The translations under genes were made by a program, and so were the position numbers. A stretch of 64,000 bases of DNA from Sclerotinia nivalis (taxonomy: Eukaryota > Ascomycota > Leotiomycetes > Helotiales > Sclerotiniaceae): the NCBI GenBank assembly GCA_029531795.1, contig JAPEIS010000014.1, positions 744,001 through 808,000 of the forward strand. Reading direction: 5' to 3'. Below, piece after piece: positions 10,442 to 22,482 of the stretch (positions are counted from its first letter, which is position 1; each line of letters begins with the position of its first letter). The notes beneath the pieces were generated by a model. That model saw only the letters and a program-made list of their open reading frames with translations, had not been told where the DNA came from and did no database searches.

Positions 10442-13400
10442 TGCGGCTGTAGAAGTAGGCGACGATTTCTTTTGACTATAAAGTGGAGTTATGTTGTCAT
10501 GAGGATTCCAAATTCTTCCCTTAGTTGCGGCAATCTTCAGTCTTCTTATACAGATAATACTCCTTTGCATCTCTTCTCAGCTCTCGTCATGGAAAGAATT
10601 CCCCACGCTTTTCTAAGGCCAGTCAATCCCACCCCCATGCAATCTCCTCACCGTCAGCATTTTTGTTTTAAAAAAACACATCAGATATCGTGAGAATTCA
10701 CCCGGACAGACAGCTTCATGCACATGGTATTAGGCACCACTTTCCTCACCAGGCTTCACCGCTCTTGAGACTTTCGAACAAGGAAATTCTTGTCCTCTCT
10801 CGTACATATCTTCCTCTCATCCCATAATTGGCTACTCGCAAAGCAAGAACAATTTATCAAAAGTGCAAAATGGTCTGCTGATCTGCTTTCCCTCCTGATA
10901 GATATGCTGGTAATATACCAACCACTTTACAACAAGAAGTCTGGGGGTAGTTTCGATTACGCCATTACGAGGATGGCTTTTTTCTGTCATTTTCGATTTC
11001 CCGACGCATTGGGACCTAGATACACTACATGAGGTTTCACCAGCAGAGAAGGTATGAAAATGACTTTTGGCTTGTAATTGGTAAATTCGTGGGTGCAGTG
11101 CATATAGGGCAAAAAAACGCGCTGCGAAATAGAGATGAGGTGCTGGAAGGAGCAAATTTCCGAGGTTTGTGCGAAGGAGCACAAAGATTATCTCTTCCGA
11201 AATGATCTGAACTCGTGGGTACTTCATGGTACCCGCCATTCTGCTCGATACCTTTTAAATTGGCCCAAGGACGCGACACCGTTAGATAGAAAGTGACAGG
11301 AAAGGAACGGTTCAACCGACGGTACGAATCTTTCACACGCATTAATCTACGGATAAAACATCAACGATGTTGTCGTCTCTTGTCTCCCTCTTCATTTGGA
11401 GTAGCCCCAAACCATCGGTTTAATCCTAACGGCCTAGTGGCGTTTTGTACACCTTTCCAAGACTCACCTCCACGCTTTTGAATACCCCGCCACAAAATTA
11501 GATGACCACTTCTCGAAACAACATTCATACCGTTTAGAAAAATTGCTCGAACGAATTCCATACACTGAGCCAATCTTATTATTTACTATGGACGGCACCG
11601 TTCTGGACACCTCGAAGTTTCATGCAGTTAGCCGTATGTCGGGATTTATCACCTATGTGGCTGGCTTGATCATTCATCTATTCGCTCGATTATATTTAAC
11701 ACTTCATGTTGTGCACAACGCTGTGTAACTGCCGTGCCTCGTACTGCCGTTCGAGAACGAATAGTTGCATGCAATTGACTTGAGTGTAAGTGCATATCGA
11801 ATGTCATGTATAGAATGATCTGCATAAGTATGTGAAGATTTCATCTATGCGTCTTTCAAGGGTGTCTGTGAGGGAGAAGGATCTCCTGAGTGGGGGTTAC
11901 GCCAAGGGTCGTGAGGACAATGATGACAATCCTCGAGGAGTAGGAAAGGGTGCCTTATTTTTAGGCTGGCCGAATGAGCGCTAGCCACGAAGTTTCTGTG
12001 TAAGATGTCGAGGTACGAGGAGTGAATCAAGAAGATGAGACGTTCCGTTTTCCTGAGTTCTTTCTTTCTTTCCTTTCGCTCCGTCGAGGAGATTAAAAAG
12101 TTTTCGAATTAGAGCATACACTTTCACTTCCTTGTGTTCCTTGGTACAGCATCACTTCATTCTGTATCACAACAGCAATCCTTATTTTTCAACTTTTTTC
12201 ACATTAATACACTCACAGACGTTTTACCCACAGACATTCTCACATAGTTATCGATCTGCTGCATATTTGACTGGCATGCATAAATCACGCGTCACCGCCT
12301 CTGCACATTCATTTGACCCAAAACTCGATGGTCCCTGCATTTGTGGTATTTTCTTGGAACAATCTCAAAATTGATAAGATATGATTTATCATTTTGTTGT
12401 TCTCAGAGCTTGTGGTTGGATTACATGATATAACGCCGTTTCGTTCGCCGGCGTCGGGCAGGATATGTGCGTACCCGCTATACGAACCGAATCCTACCCA
12501 GCTAACTTTTCCACTTGGGAAATGACTCGACTAATCCTCCCTGAAGTCGGGTTAATTATACCCAAGTACACCCTCCCGATGCCATGGAACCAGTTATTTG
12601 TGTACCGATCCATCTTTACCGTCGGAGCGGATACCTCACCGAGTGATTTCTTTCAATGCAAGTAGCCGTTTCCTTTCCACTCATCCTTCCTTCTAGGTTC
12701 ATTTTCATCCCATCACCATTGCTGATTCTTGATGATTAGATATGATAAGTCTAATTTCACTTCTTTTCTCGGGCATAAGCTAAGCTGAGCAGCATGAGTT
12801 AGAGCAGTCAATGAATGCATAGCACGGTGATCTTCTCAGTCGGCCCTCGCCGTGTACGCAGGTAGCCGTTCAGCGTTCTGCATGCTGATGTACGGGGATT
12901 GCTTAGCTATAGTTCTGACTTCAATGATGAATTTGAAATCAAGGATTTACATACTTGGAAGGCTTGGAAAGGTTTGTGGTTCTTGCAAGGTCCCTTGTTG
13001 ATATATACAGTGCTTCACTTAATGTATGCGAGGGGAGCTATTTGGCCGAAGTAAAATAGCCGGTGACTGAAAATGTCAATAACAATATCCGTTTCAAGCG
13101 TTTCAAGCTTATGTCCTTTCTCTTTTGCTAAGACTACACGAAATTCTCCTCACACATATCAAAACAATCCACTTTAATATCAAACGAGCCCCCAAAACAC
13201 AACCTCATAATCTCCATGCCTAAATCCCTAAATCCCCACCCACGAATCAACAAATCCCAATCGCTCCAATATATCCACGTTGAAAATGTTCCGCAGATGA
13301 GGCTTTCTTACATACATATTTTTCACACAATATACATATCCATTATGCAGCCATCCGTCGTGCATATAGTCACATGCTGTCACATGCATATCTTGTTTAC

Positions 13401-16374
13401 TTCCCCTCTTCTTCATCTCGTGAGATTACTACCCCTCTTCTTGCAGTTTAGTGGTTAGGGGGTTAGGTGAGTAGGTTCAGTCGAGCTAGGTTTGGATAGT
13501 AGGGGAGGTGATGTCGATGCTTTGTTTATGTTAATTGGTGAGGTTGATTGGTGAGGTTGATTGGTGAGGTTGAGGTTGGCTTGTTTTTGTGGGTTTTGAT
13601 TGGGGTGGGGTTTGGATAAATGGGGGGTGGGATGTGTGGTGATGTATGGGATTGGATTGAGTTGCAGTTAGTGGACTGGACTGAGCTGCGTTGTAACAAT
13701 GAACATTGTAAGTAAATGGCAAATCTTGACATGCAGCTGGATAAATTGGGATGGCTTGCGAAGGATAATGTTAAATTTGGAAATTTTTGTGAGTGTATGT
13801 GGACGGAATGGATGGAATTAGATGAATTAGATGGATTGTAAAAGATGCGCAGTGAAGCGGTGAATGGGGAGTGTGGGGTGGGAGTGAGATGATCGATGGA
13901 TGGGGAAAGAGTATGGGGTGGTGATCGTAAGGCTGTCGGGAAAGTGGGAATTTTGTTCTGGGAGGATGTGTGTGGAAGTTCTTTTTGTTTGGATTTGGCG
14001 GGGTGAGATGGCTGGTGGTTCGAAATTGGATGTTGGAGATTGGAGGTTGGAAATTGGAGATTGAGGGAGATGGTGGTTAGTTGGGTGTTGATGGGAGTGG
14101 TAGGGTGGTGAGGTCATTGATGGGTGGAGGTGATGTAGCTATGTATTATGAAGTGGTAGATAGTCTCTACTTTCTGCTTTTGCAACTCGCCTTTAACTGT
14201 TTTTTGTGGAGTTGTCTGCTGCTACTGCTTTTGATGATTTGAATTTTATTTGATTTGAGTTCGATCCTTGTATTGTATCTTATCTACTTTCTGTGCATTG
14301 TCCGTTTTTTCTACTTTAAATAGATTTCCTACTTGTGTCTCGAGTATCCGGATGATTTATCTCCCAAGTTCTGTTTGTTACTTATGTAAGTAAACAAATT
14401 TCTTACCTTGTTGCTATAGCACCGTGGAAGAAAGATTCTTATTGATTGAACCTTGCATGTTGCGTATTGCATTGATATAGTAATCAAATCAAATAAATAA
14501 CCTTACTACCCATAAATCACCTTTGCTTCTCTATATCTTACTTATATCCTATACAAACTCCCCAGTCGCCATTAAGCTCCCCTTCATCTAACACTAAAAT
14601 CCCTATAAATTCTACTGCTCAGCTCAAAGAATCTTCGAACTTGATCCGAATTTGTACCGGTCAAATCATTTATTAATGTGAGAATATAGCTCTTTTATTG
14701 ATCTTCTTCTTGTTGATGACTTGTTGTTTCTTCCCTCGATTTCTTTCTCCTTGGTGGTAGTATTAGTTAGGTGAACAGTCTTAATAAATTAGTGTATTGT
14801 GCATCCCCTCCAGTAGATTAGATTAGATTGCGTGGATCAAATATCTGTGCTTATTTCTTGACTGATTTGAGTGAAGTACATGAAGCGATTTTGAATGGTT
14901 CAGCCCGTGTTTTGATTCTTTGGGAGGTGAATTTTGTTGGAATAATAGGTACTGTAGGTAGGCACTCGGATGGAATATAAAATGTGTGTTTTCGTGGTCA
15001 ATTATTCTGTTGTTAAGTCGGCGAATGTCTTCCACTATGGTTATCGTTATGGTTGTGGTGTTAATTTAACTTATCACGTATATGGGGTTCAGAGAATAGA
15101 TTCGTGTTTTGATAAGATGGTTGGTTGTGTGAGGAGTGGTGGGTATGTGTAGTAGTCGTGAGGTGATATCACTTCTCAACGCAGTTTTAGAGTCGGTGGT
15201 ATTGTCATGTCCAGATGAATTCTTAGCCAACCCGGAAACGCCAAGGCTGTTGGATACAAGTATACCCACCAGTCTGAAACGGCTGTAGTCCTGTTACCAT
15301 ATGATGTAATGGGTGGGCGATAGCTAATGGCATGTACGAGTAAGCAGACGTCTGTTGCAATGAGCACGTGGCATGTGGCGCTATGTGGTTATGTGTGTAT
15401 CATTTTCGAATATCATGAGATTCGTACATGTAGTTTGAGAACAATTCTATTCGTGCGCAAGAGATTCTATATGGGTAGCAATGCCACTTAGAAAAATTTC
15501 CCAATACCTGGGGTTTCTCAGTCGTAGGACCTCCTGCATTCGAGATATCTAAGGTACTTATACAAATCCAGGTGGAGAGCCAAGAGATTATCGTAAATTG
15601 CCTCTTTATTTCCCTTCTCCCGCTGCCAATGAGGTCATTTCTTTCGCTCGCAATAAACCGTCTTTAAAATCATTTCATTTGGTGATTCAAATTGGGTTAG
15701 GGATTGTGCTCATCTTTGGAGAATATTTGCACAAAATAATTAACTTCTGGCATCGGTGTTGATGCTTTGATGGAGTTTTAAAATGAGGTCGGTTGTCCGC
15801 CTCTCACCAAGCTAGCGTCCTACTATCAGCCTCTATTTTGTTTCTACTTTGTAAATGTTCAGGTTATATACATTAATTTGGAAGCAGAAGACTGTGTAAA
15901 GTACAAAATCATTACCACCATAACCTGCTGCTAAAACTTAGCATGCTTTGCCGGACACGTAGAGTGGTGCAACGAAGTAGATCTTCCATCTTCCATGCCT
16001 TTACGCAGTCGTAGTCTGCCAGTCTCGTCTTATAATTGTTATTGCACAATTTGCCGAGTAGTATGTCCTTTTGTGATTTTCATATGTTGGCCAAAGGCTT
16101 GTCATGGTTGGATAGATACCAGTTAGTGCTGCAGCTGAACAGAAGATGTCTTGACTTGATATATTGTGCGTTGTTGTTGTTGAGATTGACTTGGCGGTGT
16201 TGGTGAAGATTGGTTATTACTGTGTGCCAGGCTTTTGTACCGAAAAAGGGTTTTTCGAGTGTCATGTTTGGTGGGTCAAGGCCTCGTGCTATGTTCTTGG
16301 GAGGATTTATAGTAGGGTCCTTGTGCCGTAGGTGATGTAACCATAGATATATGAAAAGCCGCGAAGTTTGGGAA
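10442..16374. other. Gene-poor interval with unresolved short frames
   Basis: No gene is firmly supported. The best single frame is minus 11239-10832, 135 codons with an ATG, but a second minus-strand frame (11342-11037, 101 codons) overlaps it out of phase, so neither can be preferred. Minus 11573-11361 ends an open stretch that contains a strong GTGAGT donor but no in-frame partner exon that I could find. 13.5-14.1 kb is GT-rich on the plus strand with a 13-bp repeat. 14.2-15.2 kb is AT-rich and looks non-coding. 15.2-16.1 kb has scattered stops in all frames. Confidence 0.4.
13534..13572. repeat. 13-bp perfect tandem repeat x3
   Basis: ATTGGTGAGGTTG occurs three times head to tail without mismatch, inside a longer G/T-rich stretch on the plus strand. 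Confidence 0.9.
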
Positions 16375-16994
16375 TTAGGTAGAGTTATGTGGAATCCAAG
16401 ACCTGCCATTGATGCGAGCATTTTGTTTCATTATCCAGATCGGGAGATGTAAATTGGACTGATCAACATGGTAATTCTTGCCTGCATTGAGATTGATTTG
16501 CGTGATGATGGTCAACGAACAAAGCTGATATTGTGCCTCGCCCGTTTCTGCAAATCCACGATACTACGATGTGTCAATTAGCCATAGCCTAGAGACCATC
16601 TCAGGAACTTACCATGATATCCGAGCCCTATACTGTCTTGTGCACATTTGAATAGCAAAGTTAATGGTTTATCCGTGTGACTGCTGTCTACACATTTGCC
16701 AATGCCAGCTATTCCGACTTTCTCTGACTTCTTCAGTCCGAGCGGAGGGGTTGATGAGTGCAGATTATTGTTGTTGGGGCTTCTCATATTTGAGAAATCG
16801 GTTCTTGGACTTATTCGGAGGAACATCAAATACGGATATACAGGCTTGTCTTCCAAGTTTTTTGATACGATTGAAATAGCTTCCTAAAATCTCTAAGCTG
16901 GGCGTATTAACATCTCAATGGTGATAATGATAGAAACCAGGGTAGGCAGTTGCCTTAATGCAGCCAATTCATGGCATAGCCTCTTTCTATTTTC
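16375..16994 (-). CDS. Candidate multi-exon gene or relic, 5' end unresolved
   Basis: Minus-strand exons 16994-16938, 16883-16613 and 16547-16375 join in frame to at least 166 codons ending in TAA. The intron 16612-16548 (65 nt) is very convincing: GTAAGT donor, GCTAAT branch, TTTGCAG acceptor. The intron 16937-16884 has a weaker GTTTCT donor with TTTTAG acceptor. The first exon is preceded by a CTTTCAG acceptor, so one or more 5' exons are missing from my model and no start codon is assigned. The product begins with a charged helix-like segment (RKRLCHELAALRQL), then a Ser/Asn-rich linker, then a stretch around LCSLTIITQINLNAG. I recognise no family. It may be a real lineage-specific gene or a decayed one; the region on both sides is relic-rich. 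Confidence 0.35.
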
Positions 16995-18227
16995 CTGAAA
17001 GTGTGTGATTAGATTCACTTCTGAGGGATTTTCAGCCTAGGCATTGAGGAAAAAAATTGTTGAGAAGCGTAATATGAGATGAGAACAAGATGAGGCGATA
17101 AATATACACACAATGCCTTACCTTAACAGAATCTTGCAGATGAATGAGTTCATTATATCCTAAGAACCTAAGCATTGTTTGTTGTGTTGTGTCACTGATT
17201 CAAAATTGTGAGGTTAAAAACATATCCTACCCCTCATTCAACTCGCTTATAGCCGAGGAATAAGTAGCAGCTCGAACCACCCCTGACTCCAAAGTTCAAT
17301 TATCAACAAACATACATTTATAGGCATTATAATGATTATTTTCAAATGAGTTATTTATTTCTTGTGAACTTTTGGCTTTACACCAAGCTGTCTATCATGT
17401 TAATACTCTTTTTAGATAGTAATTTGCGATTTTCAAACAATTAATAAGCCTGAGCCTCGAGGAACACTTCAACTATTCTTGAGCCCTATGAGTGAAAGAG
17501 CTGATCTCCCAATTTAGATTGATATTTAATTGATCTGAAAAGTCAGCGTATCAATGAATATTCATGACAAACACCCGAAACACTAAAATTTCAGATATGC
17601 AACAGTTCAGAAGAACTTGTTATTACTGGGTGGGCTCAATCAAACACGGGATCTTCAGGTGATTAATGTTTTGGAGATTCTCTCCTGCAACTGGCTGGCT
17701 GATCCAACAGATGAACTCAAGATCTTTGGTTGCATATCTGAAGTTCTAGTGGCGTTTGAAAATGAGCTAGCTAGAAGTATCTCCCGTCATTGTCCAACTT
17801 ATTCCGAAGGTGATATGTTTTCGGGACTTACCTCAAAATTAGACGTATCTTACTGGCTAGGCTGCTCACTTCAGAACGCCACTAATCTCACACAGATGTG
17901 CAACAGAAGAGCTTAAGATCGAGAATACCTACCAAGTTGTCCCGTCTTTTGTGCTAGACGGCTCATATTTTACCCTGGAAAGCCAATGAAAGCTTCAGAA
18001 AGACGATAGTAGCCTCGTAGAGCCTTAAAAAGAAGAAACGGAATAGAAGTTTTGCTATTTGGGGCATTTAGGCTTAAATTTAAGGCGAATGGCTAGATTT
18101 GACAGAATTTGACAATAGATTGGTGAAAATTTTCGAAAATTGCCAAAAAAAAATACAACGAAATTTCGAAAACAATCGAAAGCTTCTACACTACACTACA
18201 TTACACCACTACCACTACCACTAAGAA

Positions 18228-18639
18228 ATGGTTCTTTTTGGCTGGGTCGTACCCAATTGGGTTTATCCTGTTGCTGTGTTCGGTAGCGTATGTAAATTTC
18301 AAAAGCTTTCAGACCATTTCTAAGGATTTTCGACCAATATTGACTAATGAAATGCGAGAATATGCTAACAACTGTTTTGAATAGGCCATCGTAGTCTTCT
18401 CCATCCAATACTGTATCAAATATCTTGCCAATAGGCCAGACACGGCGGCCCCGGCATCCGAGCACCATGAGTTGCAATTTTGGGAGATGATCGGCGCCGG
18501 TGCTGCCCGCGCTCGTGCTCGTGCTCATGCTCATGCTGCTGCTGAGGAGGAACGAGCTGTTGGTGGTGGAGCTCGAGAGCGAGGAGGAGAGGAGGAAGGA
18601 GACATCGGTTTGGCCCGGCCCTTGCCATTGGCAGGATGA
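18228..18639 (+). CDS. Small single-pass membrane protein, 104 aa
   Basis: Two exons, 18228-18287 and 18385-18639. The 97-nt intron has a canonical GTATGT donor, ATGCTAACA branch site and GAATAG acceptor. Exon 1 encodes 20 residues beginning MVLFGWVVPNWVYPVAVF. Exon 2 opens with a hydrophobic segment (AIVVFSIQYCIKYL), so residues about 10-35 form one membrane helix. The next part (LANRPDTAAPASEHHELQF) is polar, followed by an Ala/Arg/His alternation and an acidic-basic Glu/Arg/Gly tail, TGA at 18637. Length and layout suit a small mitochondrial inner-membrane or ER subunit, but I cannot name a family. It is flanked by relic sequence on both sides. The splice signals, frame continuity and composition make it a credible gene. 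Confidence 0.7.
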
Positions 18640-18690
18640 AAGATCACGTTTTTGTTTGTGCCTGCGGGCAATAATCTGCTTGGTCTAAAA

Positions 18691-18963
18691 ATGGAAGCCT
18701 CATCTCTGCACACTAAGGATGTTTACTCCGCTTTTGTGAAAGAACGACGATTTATACGAGTGCCAGGTAGAGCTGAAGAACTGACTAGTAAATGGCAAGA
18801 GAAGGTAACACAAGCCACTGATTGGAGGCCGGCGAGAACAGGGAAGTCTCCTCTAACCCCCTTTGTTAACCCTGTGGGAGAGATGCTTACTAACTACTTA
18901 ATAATGCCAGAAAGACCTAGAATACTGTGCAATATGGAACAAAGGTCTCAAAAGATTCGATAA
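18691..18963 (+). CDS. Orphan frame after the membrane-protein gene, 90 aa
   Basis: Begins with ATG at 18691 in a good context (CTAAAAATGG), 51 bp after the stop of the 104-residue protein, and runs 90 codons to a TAA. The middle (SPLTPFVNPVGEML...MPERPRIL) loosely recalls the N-terminal region of fungal terpene cyclases, which carry VNP and PERL motifs, but the expected aspartate-rich motif does not follow in any frame. A GTAACA donor at 18804 leaves room for an intron. I treat it as a relic or fragment rather than a working gene; the terpene-cyclase idea is speculation. Confidence 0.25.
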   Translation: MEASSLHTKDVYSAFVKERRFIRVPGRAEELTSKWQEKVTQATDWRPARTGKSPLTPFVNPVGEMLTNYLIMPERPRILCNMEQRSQKIR

Positions 18964-19240
18964 CACAGGTTGGGCATCTGCAGGGACTGTGGAAGTAAGG
19001 AACAATGCTCTGCAAACCTTCAGCAAATAAGGGTAATTCTGATAAGAACTTGAGTACAGATGGTCTACAGCCTCGACAGCTTCGATGGGATAGATTGGGT
19101 AGCTACAAGAAGTCAAAAGTAAGGAACAAACTATCTGCAAACTTTCTGACAAAGAGGACTAATAATTGCAAAAAGTCTAGACACAGAAAAGCTGTAGCCT
19201 CATGAGCTTCGGGGAGATAGACTAGATATGCAAAGGAAGT
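18943..19240. repeat. Diverged tandem repeat, period about 124-127 bp
   Basis: GTAAGGAACAA...CTGCAAAC occurs at 18995 and again at 19119. The companion block CAGCCTCGACAGCTTCG at 19068 recurs in altered form at 19195. A weaker third copy (GGTCTCAAAAGATTCG...) precedes at about 18943. Copies differ by many substitutions and small indels, so the duplication is old. It begins inside the orphan frame at 18691 and breaks it. Confidence 0.55.
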
Positions 19241-20923
19241 CTAAGGTTTGAAAATGGTTCTCTGAATACATTCGATGAATCAAAGCTAACACTTACATAG
19301 AATTTGATACAGAGAAATTAAAAGCTCAAGAGTTTCGACAGAACAAGAACAAGTGGTGTGAAGTTTTGGCATTCTAGGACAGATTATTAGGAATCCCATT
19401 GAATTTACTACAGGAAATACACACAATCTCAATTTCAAGAGTCCCAACTCAGAATTTATTATCGAAACAATACTGGAGCATCACTAGTCATTACAGAACA
19501 AGTCCTTAGACCACAGTAATACAAATATGGAGGAAGTTAAGCAGGAATACTTACATCTTTGAAATAAAAAAACAGTATCAGATGGCATATGATCGAAAGA
19601 CTTTGGTACAGAATACATATATTCTCGAATACTACAACAAGAATTTTGAAGTTATGGTCGGGTAGATATAGCAGTGAGATTATAAAGTCTTGAAAAGTGT
19701 TGGGTTTGACTATATGTCCCGTCGGATGTAGTTGAGGGGTAATTGCTCGAAGTGAGAACTTTGAAAGACTTTTGGAGTCTGCAGATAGCATTAATACCTT
19801 CACCCAGATAGATGTTTTCTTTATAGAGCAAGAGAATAGAGATCTAGGAATCCTGTAGGTTATTGGTGATGTATAACATAAGGGGCTTTGAGACTATAGT
19901 ACCAGATGTAGATTTGAAGTTCCCTTGTCCAGAGTAATACTGTAGCAGCACAGTCGATGCATATCTAGGATGGGAAGAGTAGAGCTCATTTGAAGTTGCA
20001 ATCTATAATTTGAGAACAATCTCCTGGATTCTTTGCAGATTGTGCACAAGTATTACTTCACCTTCGTCCAGTGGAGCTGTTGTCAATGTCTTCATATGTT
20101 GAATGTGACTAACTCTCAGCTTTGCAGCCCTACAAGCGCTCATATGGCGCTTTCCATGCAAACGCGCATTGATGTAGAGATGAAGTAATGAGTTTATCGG
20201 AGCAAGTTGAAGCCATTGAGGCCTCAAGTATCCTCTGGTCCTTAGAACTTCAAGCCACTCTTGATATTCCTGATTGTGCCTCGCTGAGTCTATTTCCTAA
20301 ACCCAAGTTCGTGAATTTCAGCAGCTCGGCGAGTGGAATGCATTATTATCTTCCTGGGACCTTCTCAAAGTCTTGATGGCAGGAGTATCAGAGGCGATGA
20401 CCATGTTGCGGGTGAGGTGCTGCTGAAGATAATGCCACTTAATTACTGCCGAACAGTGCTGAACAAAAGCTCGAGGCCGTCTCTAGATAAACTTGAGTCC
20501 GTACGTTACATTAAAAAGTCGTGGACTTTCTCCTACCAAAATTAGTCTACTACCTAATTATAGCAGGCCTCATTGGGAAGGAAGCTGAAGATGGGTGCTA
20601 GGGCGCTCTCGCTTCTTCAATCTAAACTTCTCAACCTCAACACCAACCAAACGGTTCTTCTTTTGACCTTCCACCACTTTATAAATTCAAAACACATAAT
20701 TGAGATAAACATGCCATTTTTTGGGATGGCGAAGATGGTTATACCCGAGACATGCAACCAGCCACCTCAATTGTTTGCGATGTAACCCTGCAGATAACCA
20801 TGCAGGGTTGCACAGACTCGCTCGGGAACTCTTACCATCATGCATATATCACGACAACAATCCGCTAACTTGCATACTCCATAGCTTTCGAGGATTTCGA
20901 ATCGATGTAGCCTCTTACGATAA
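19241..20923. other. Relic-rich interval, no supported gene
   Basis: Short open stretches in several frames (for example plus 20188-20376 and plus 20573-20785) have protein-like composition but are ended by stops, and no splice sites connect them. Nothing recognisable. Confidence 0.4.
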
Positions 20924-21487
20924 ATACTCTCACCAGGGTATGCCCTGAAGCTTCGAGAATACCCAATTCCTCCTCCGATTCTTCTTCGATCATGTCGCCA
21001 AATCCCAAAAGTCCTCCTTCAATTCATCCATGATTGTGCCGCAGACGGGTCCGAGGAAAGCTGGCATCAACTGAGTAGAGAATTTGGTCGACTACATAAC
21101 TCTCAAGTTAACCCATCCAGAAAAGCCACAAAGCTACCTCAAATGCCAATGACGAAATTCGATCTTGACTTTGAGCTACCATGCGGACCTACACAGCAGC
21201 ATAAATCTTACTCTACTATCAACACCGCAGCGGGGGTGAACTAAACAGGCTCTTTTCAATGGCTAAAAAAATATACTTTCGTCTCTCACTTCACCGACAC
21301 TGGGGCCCCTTCCCCGAAAATGTTCGAAATTGGTATAAAAGATAAATCTCTTGCTTTACTTGTATCTACAAATGTTTACGAAGCCTTTTGACAAGCAGTT
21401 GCGGCGAGATTCTGATCTATCCTGAATCAGACTGGACATGAAGCTTCAACACCAACTATTTCACCTGAGGAACCGAGACCCACATAG
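20924..21487 (+). pseudogene. Decayed coding frame with three in-frame stops
   Basis: One plus-strand frame runs about 188 codons with only TAA at 21242, TGA at 21389 and TGA at 21413 interrupting it. The first 106 codons include HDCAADGSEESWHQLSREF and the next 48 include SHFTDTGAPSPKMFEIG, both of ordinary globular composition. No introns with good sites remove the stops. Family unknown. This reads as a gene lost by point mutation, in keeping with other relics nearby. Confidence 0.4.
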
Positions 21488-22419
21488 CTCGAGAACGAGG
21501 TTGGTATGAACAGTCTATAGGTGCTAAAATCTGGAAAGCGTCATTAATTATGATATCATTAGAGTCCTCTGTCATTCCAAGTCTCATCTGAAGTTCAAAT
21601 AGACAGTTAGAACAAATTCGGAAAGCGCCGATCGATCAGCAATCCACGTGGCAGATGCCAAAGATCGAGCCATAATTTTGATCCAGAAGTCTAGGGCACT
21701 TGCATTGGTTTCTTCTTGTGGCTGAACAAAATTTCCGTTACATTGCAATGACTTTGACGAGCAGAGCTTCGGAGATTTCGATATTAATAACGTACATTCC
21801 TAGAGTCTCTGGAAAACGAGCGTTTTGGTATGCTGCAGGGAAAGCAAAGACTTGGGATTATAGTCATACGACAATATATCATTTATGAATACATGCAAAT
21901 TATTCATCAAGTGGGGCGGCGGAACATACACCCCATTGAATCTGATATTGCGATTGACTTTAGATCAAGAAAAGCCATCGATAGAGTCAAAGGACGACTC
22001 CATCAAGTGAGCAGCGATGAACTCTCAAAAAGCCGTCTTTCTCCTCTTATGTTCATGCTGACAGAACCAAATAGACTTGCGCTGCAGGGCCCGCCTACAC
22101 GACATCTTCCCTTACTAGGTTTGACCTATTTTGTGACCGAATCTAACAACTTATCCAACCTACATCAAAGCGCCGCCGCGACTTCAAACCCCTCTGGAAA
22201 ATTGGCTTCGAGCCATGTGCACAAATGTGCATCTATTGTCTCGCAGCATACTCAGTAGCGGCTTTGGATCTGGATGGTAGCACTGAATGCGAAAAAGATT
22301 CAGCTAAAAGTCGATACCACAAAGTCATAAAGGTTTAACTTTTGTCAATCATCATGGCCCATACATGAATCAGAAGCTTCTCCTTTAGGGTGCTATCCAT
22401 TTGTCGGTATGTGCGACTC

Positions 22420-22455
<36 letters not shown>

Positions 22456-22482
22456 AATGACCAAGTTTGGATAGCTTTCCGC
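22420..22482 (-). pseudogene. Fragment of the 3' end of 18S rRNA
   Basis: On the minus strand about 63 nt match the conserved end of the fungal small-subunit rRNA gene, running from CGGAAAGCTATCC through TTGGTCATTTAGAGG and AGTAAAAGTCGTAACAAGG to TTTCCGTAGG. This is the primer-binding region used to amplify ITS1. The match stops abruptly: the following bases are GAGTCG instead of the TGAACCTGCGG that should continue into the 18S terminus, and the upstream side also departs after CGGAAAG. It is therefore an isolated fragment and not part of an rDNA unit. It lies within relic DNA. The identity of the sequence is certain; how it arrived (capture during break repair or with a mobile element) is inference. 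Confidence 0.85.

Noticed and set aside
12465..12665. Plus-strand frame with FTVGADTSPSDFF, similar to a cytochrome P450 I-helix, and GLIIPKYT.
   Set aside because: The two motifs occur in the wrong order for a P450, the frame is only 66 codons, and no haem-binding motif is nearby.
13827..14117. 96-codon His/Pro/Ser-rich minus-strand frame.
   Set aside because: Low-complexity product of a G/T-rich stretch; no homologue or splice sites known.
18691..18963. Possible terpene cyclase N-terminus (VNPVGEML, PERPRIL).
   Set aside because: No aspartate-rich DDxxD-type motif or later cyclase motif follows in any frame; similarity too short to claim.
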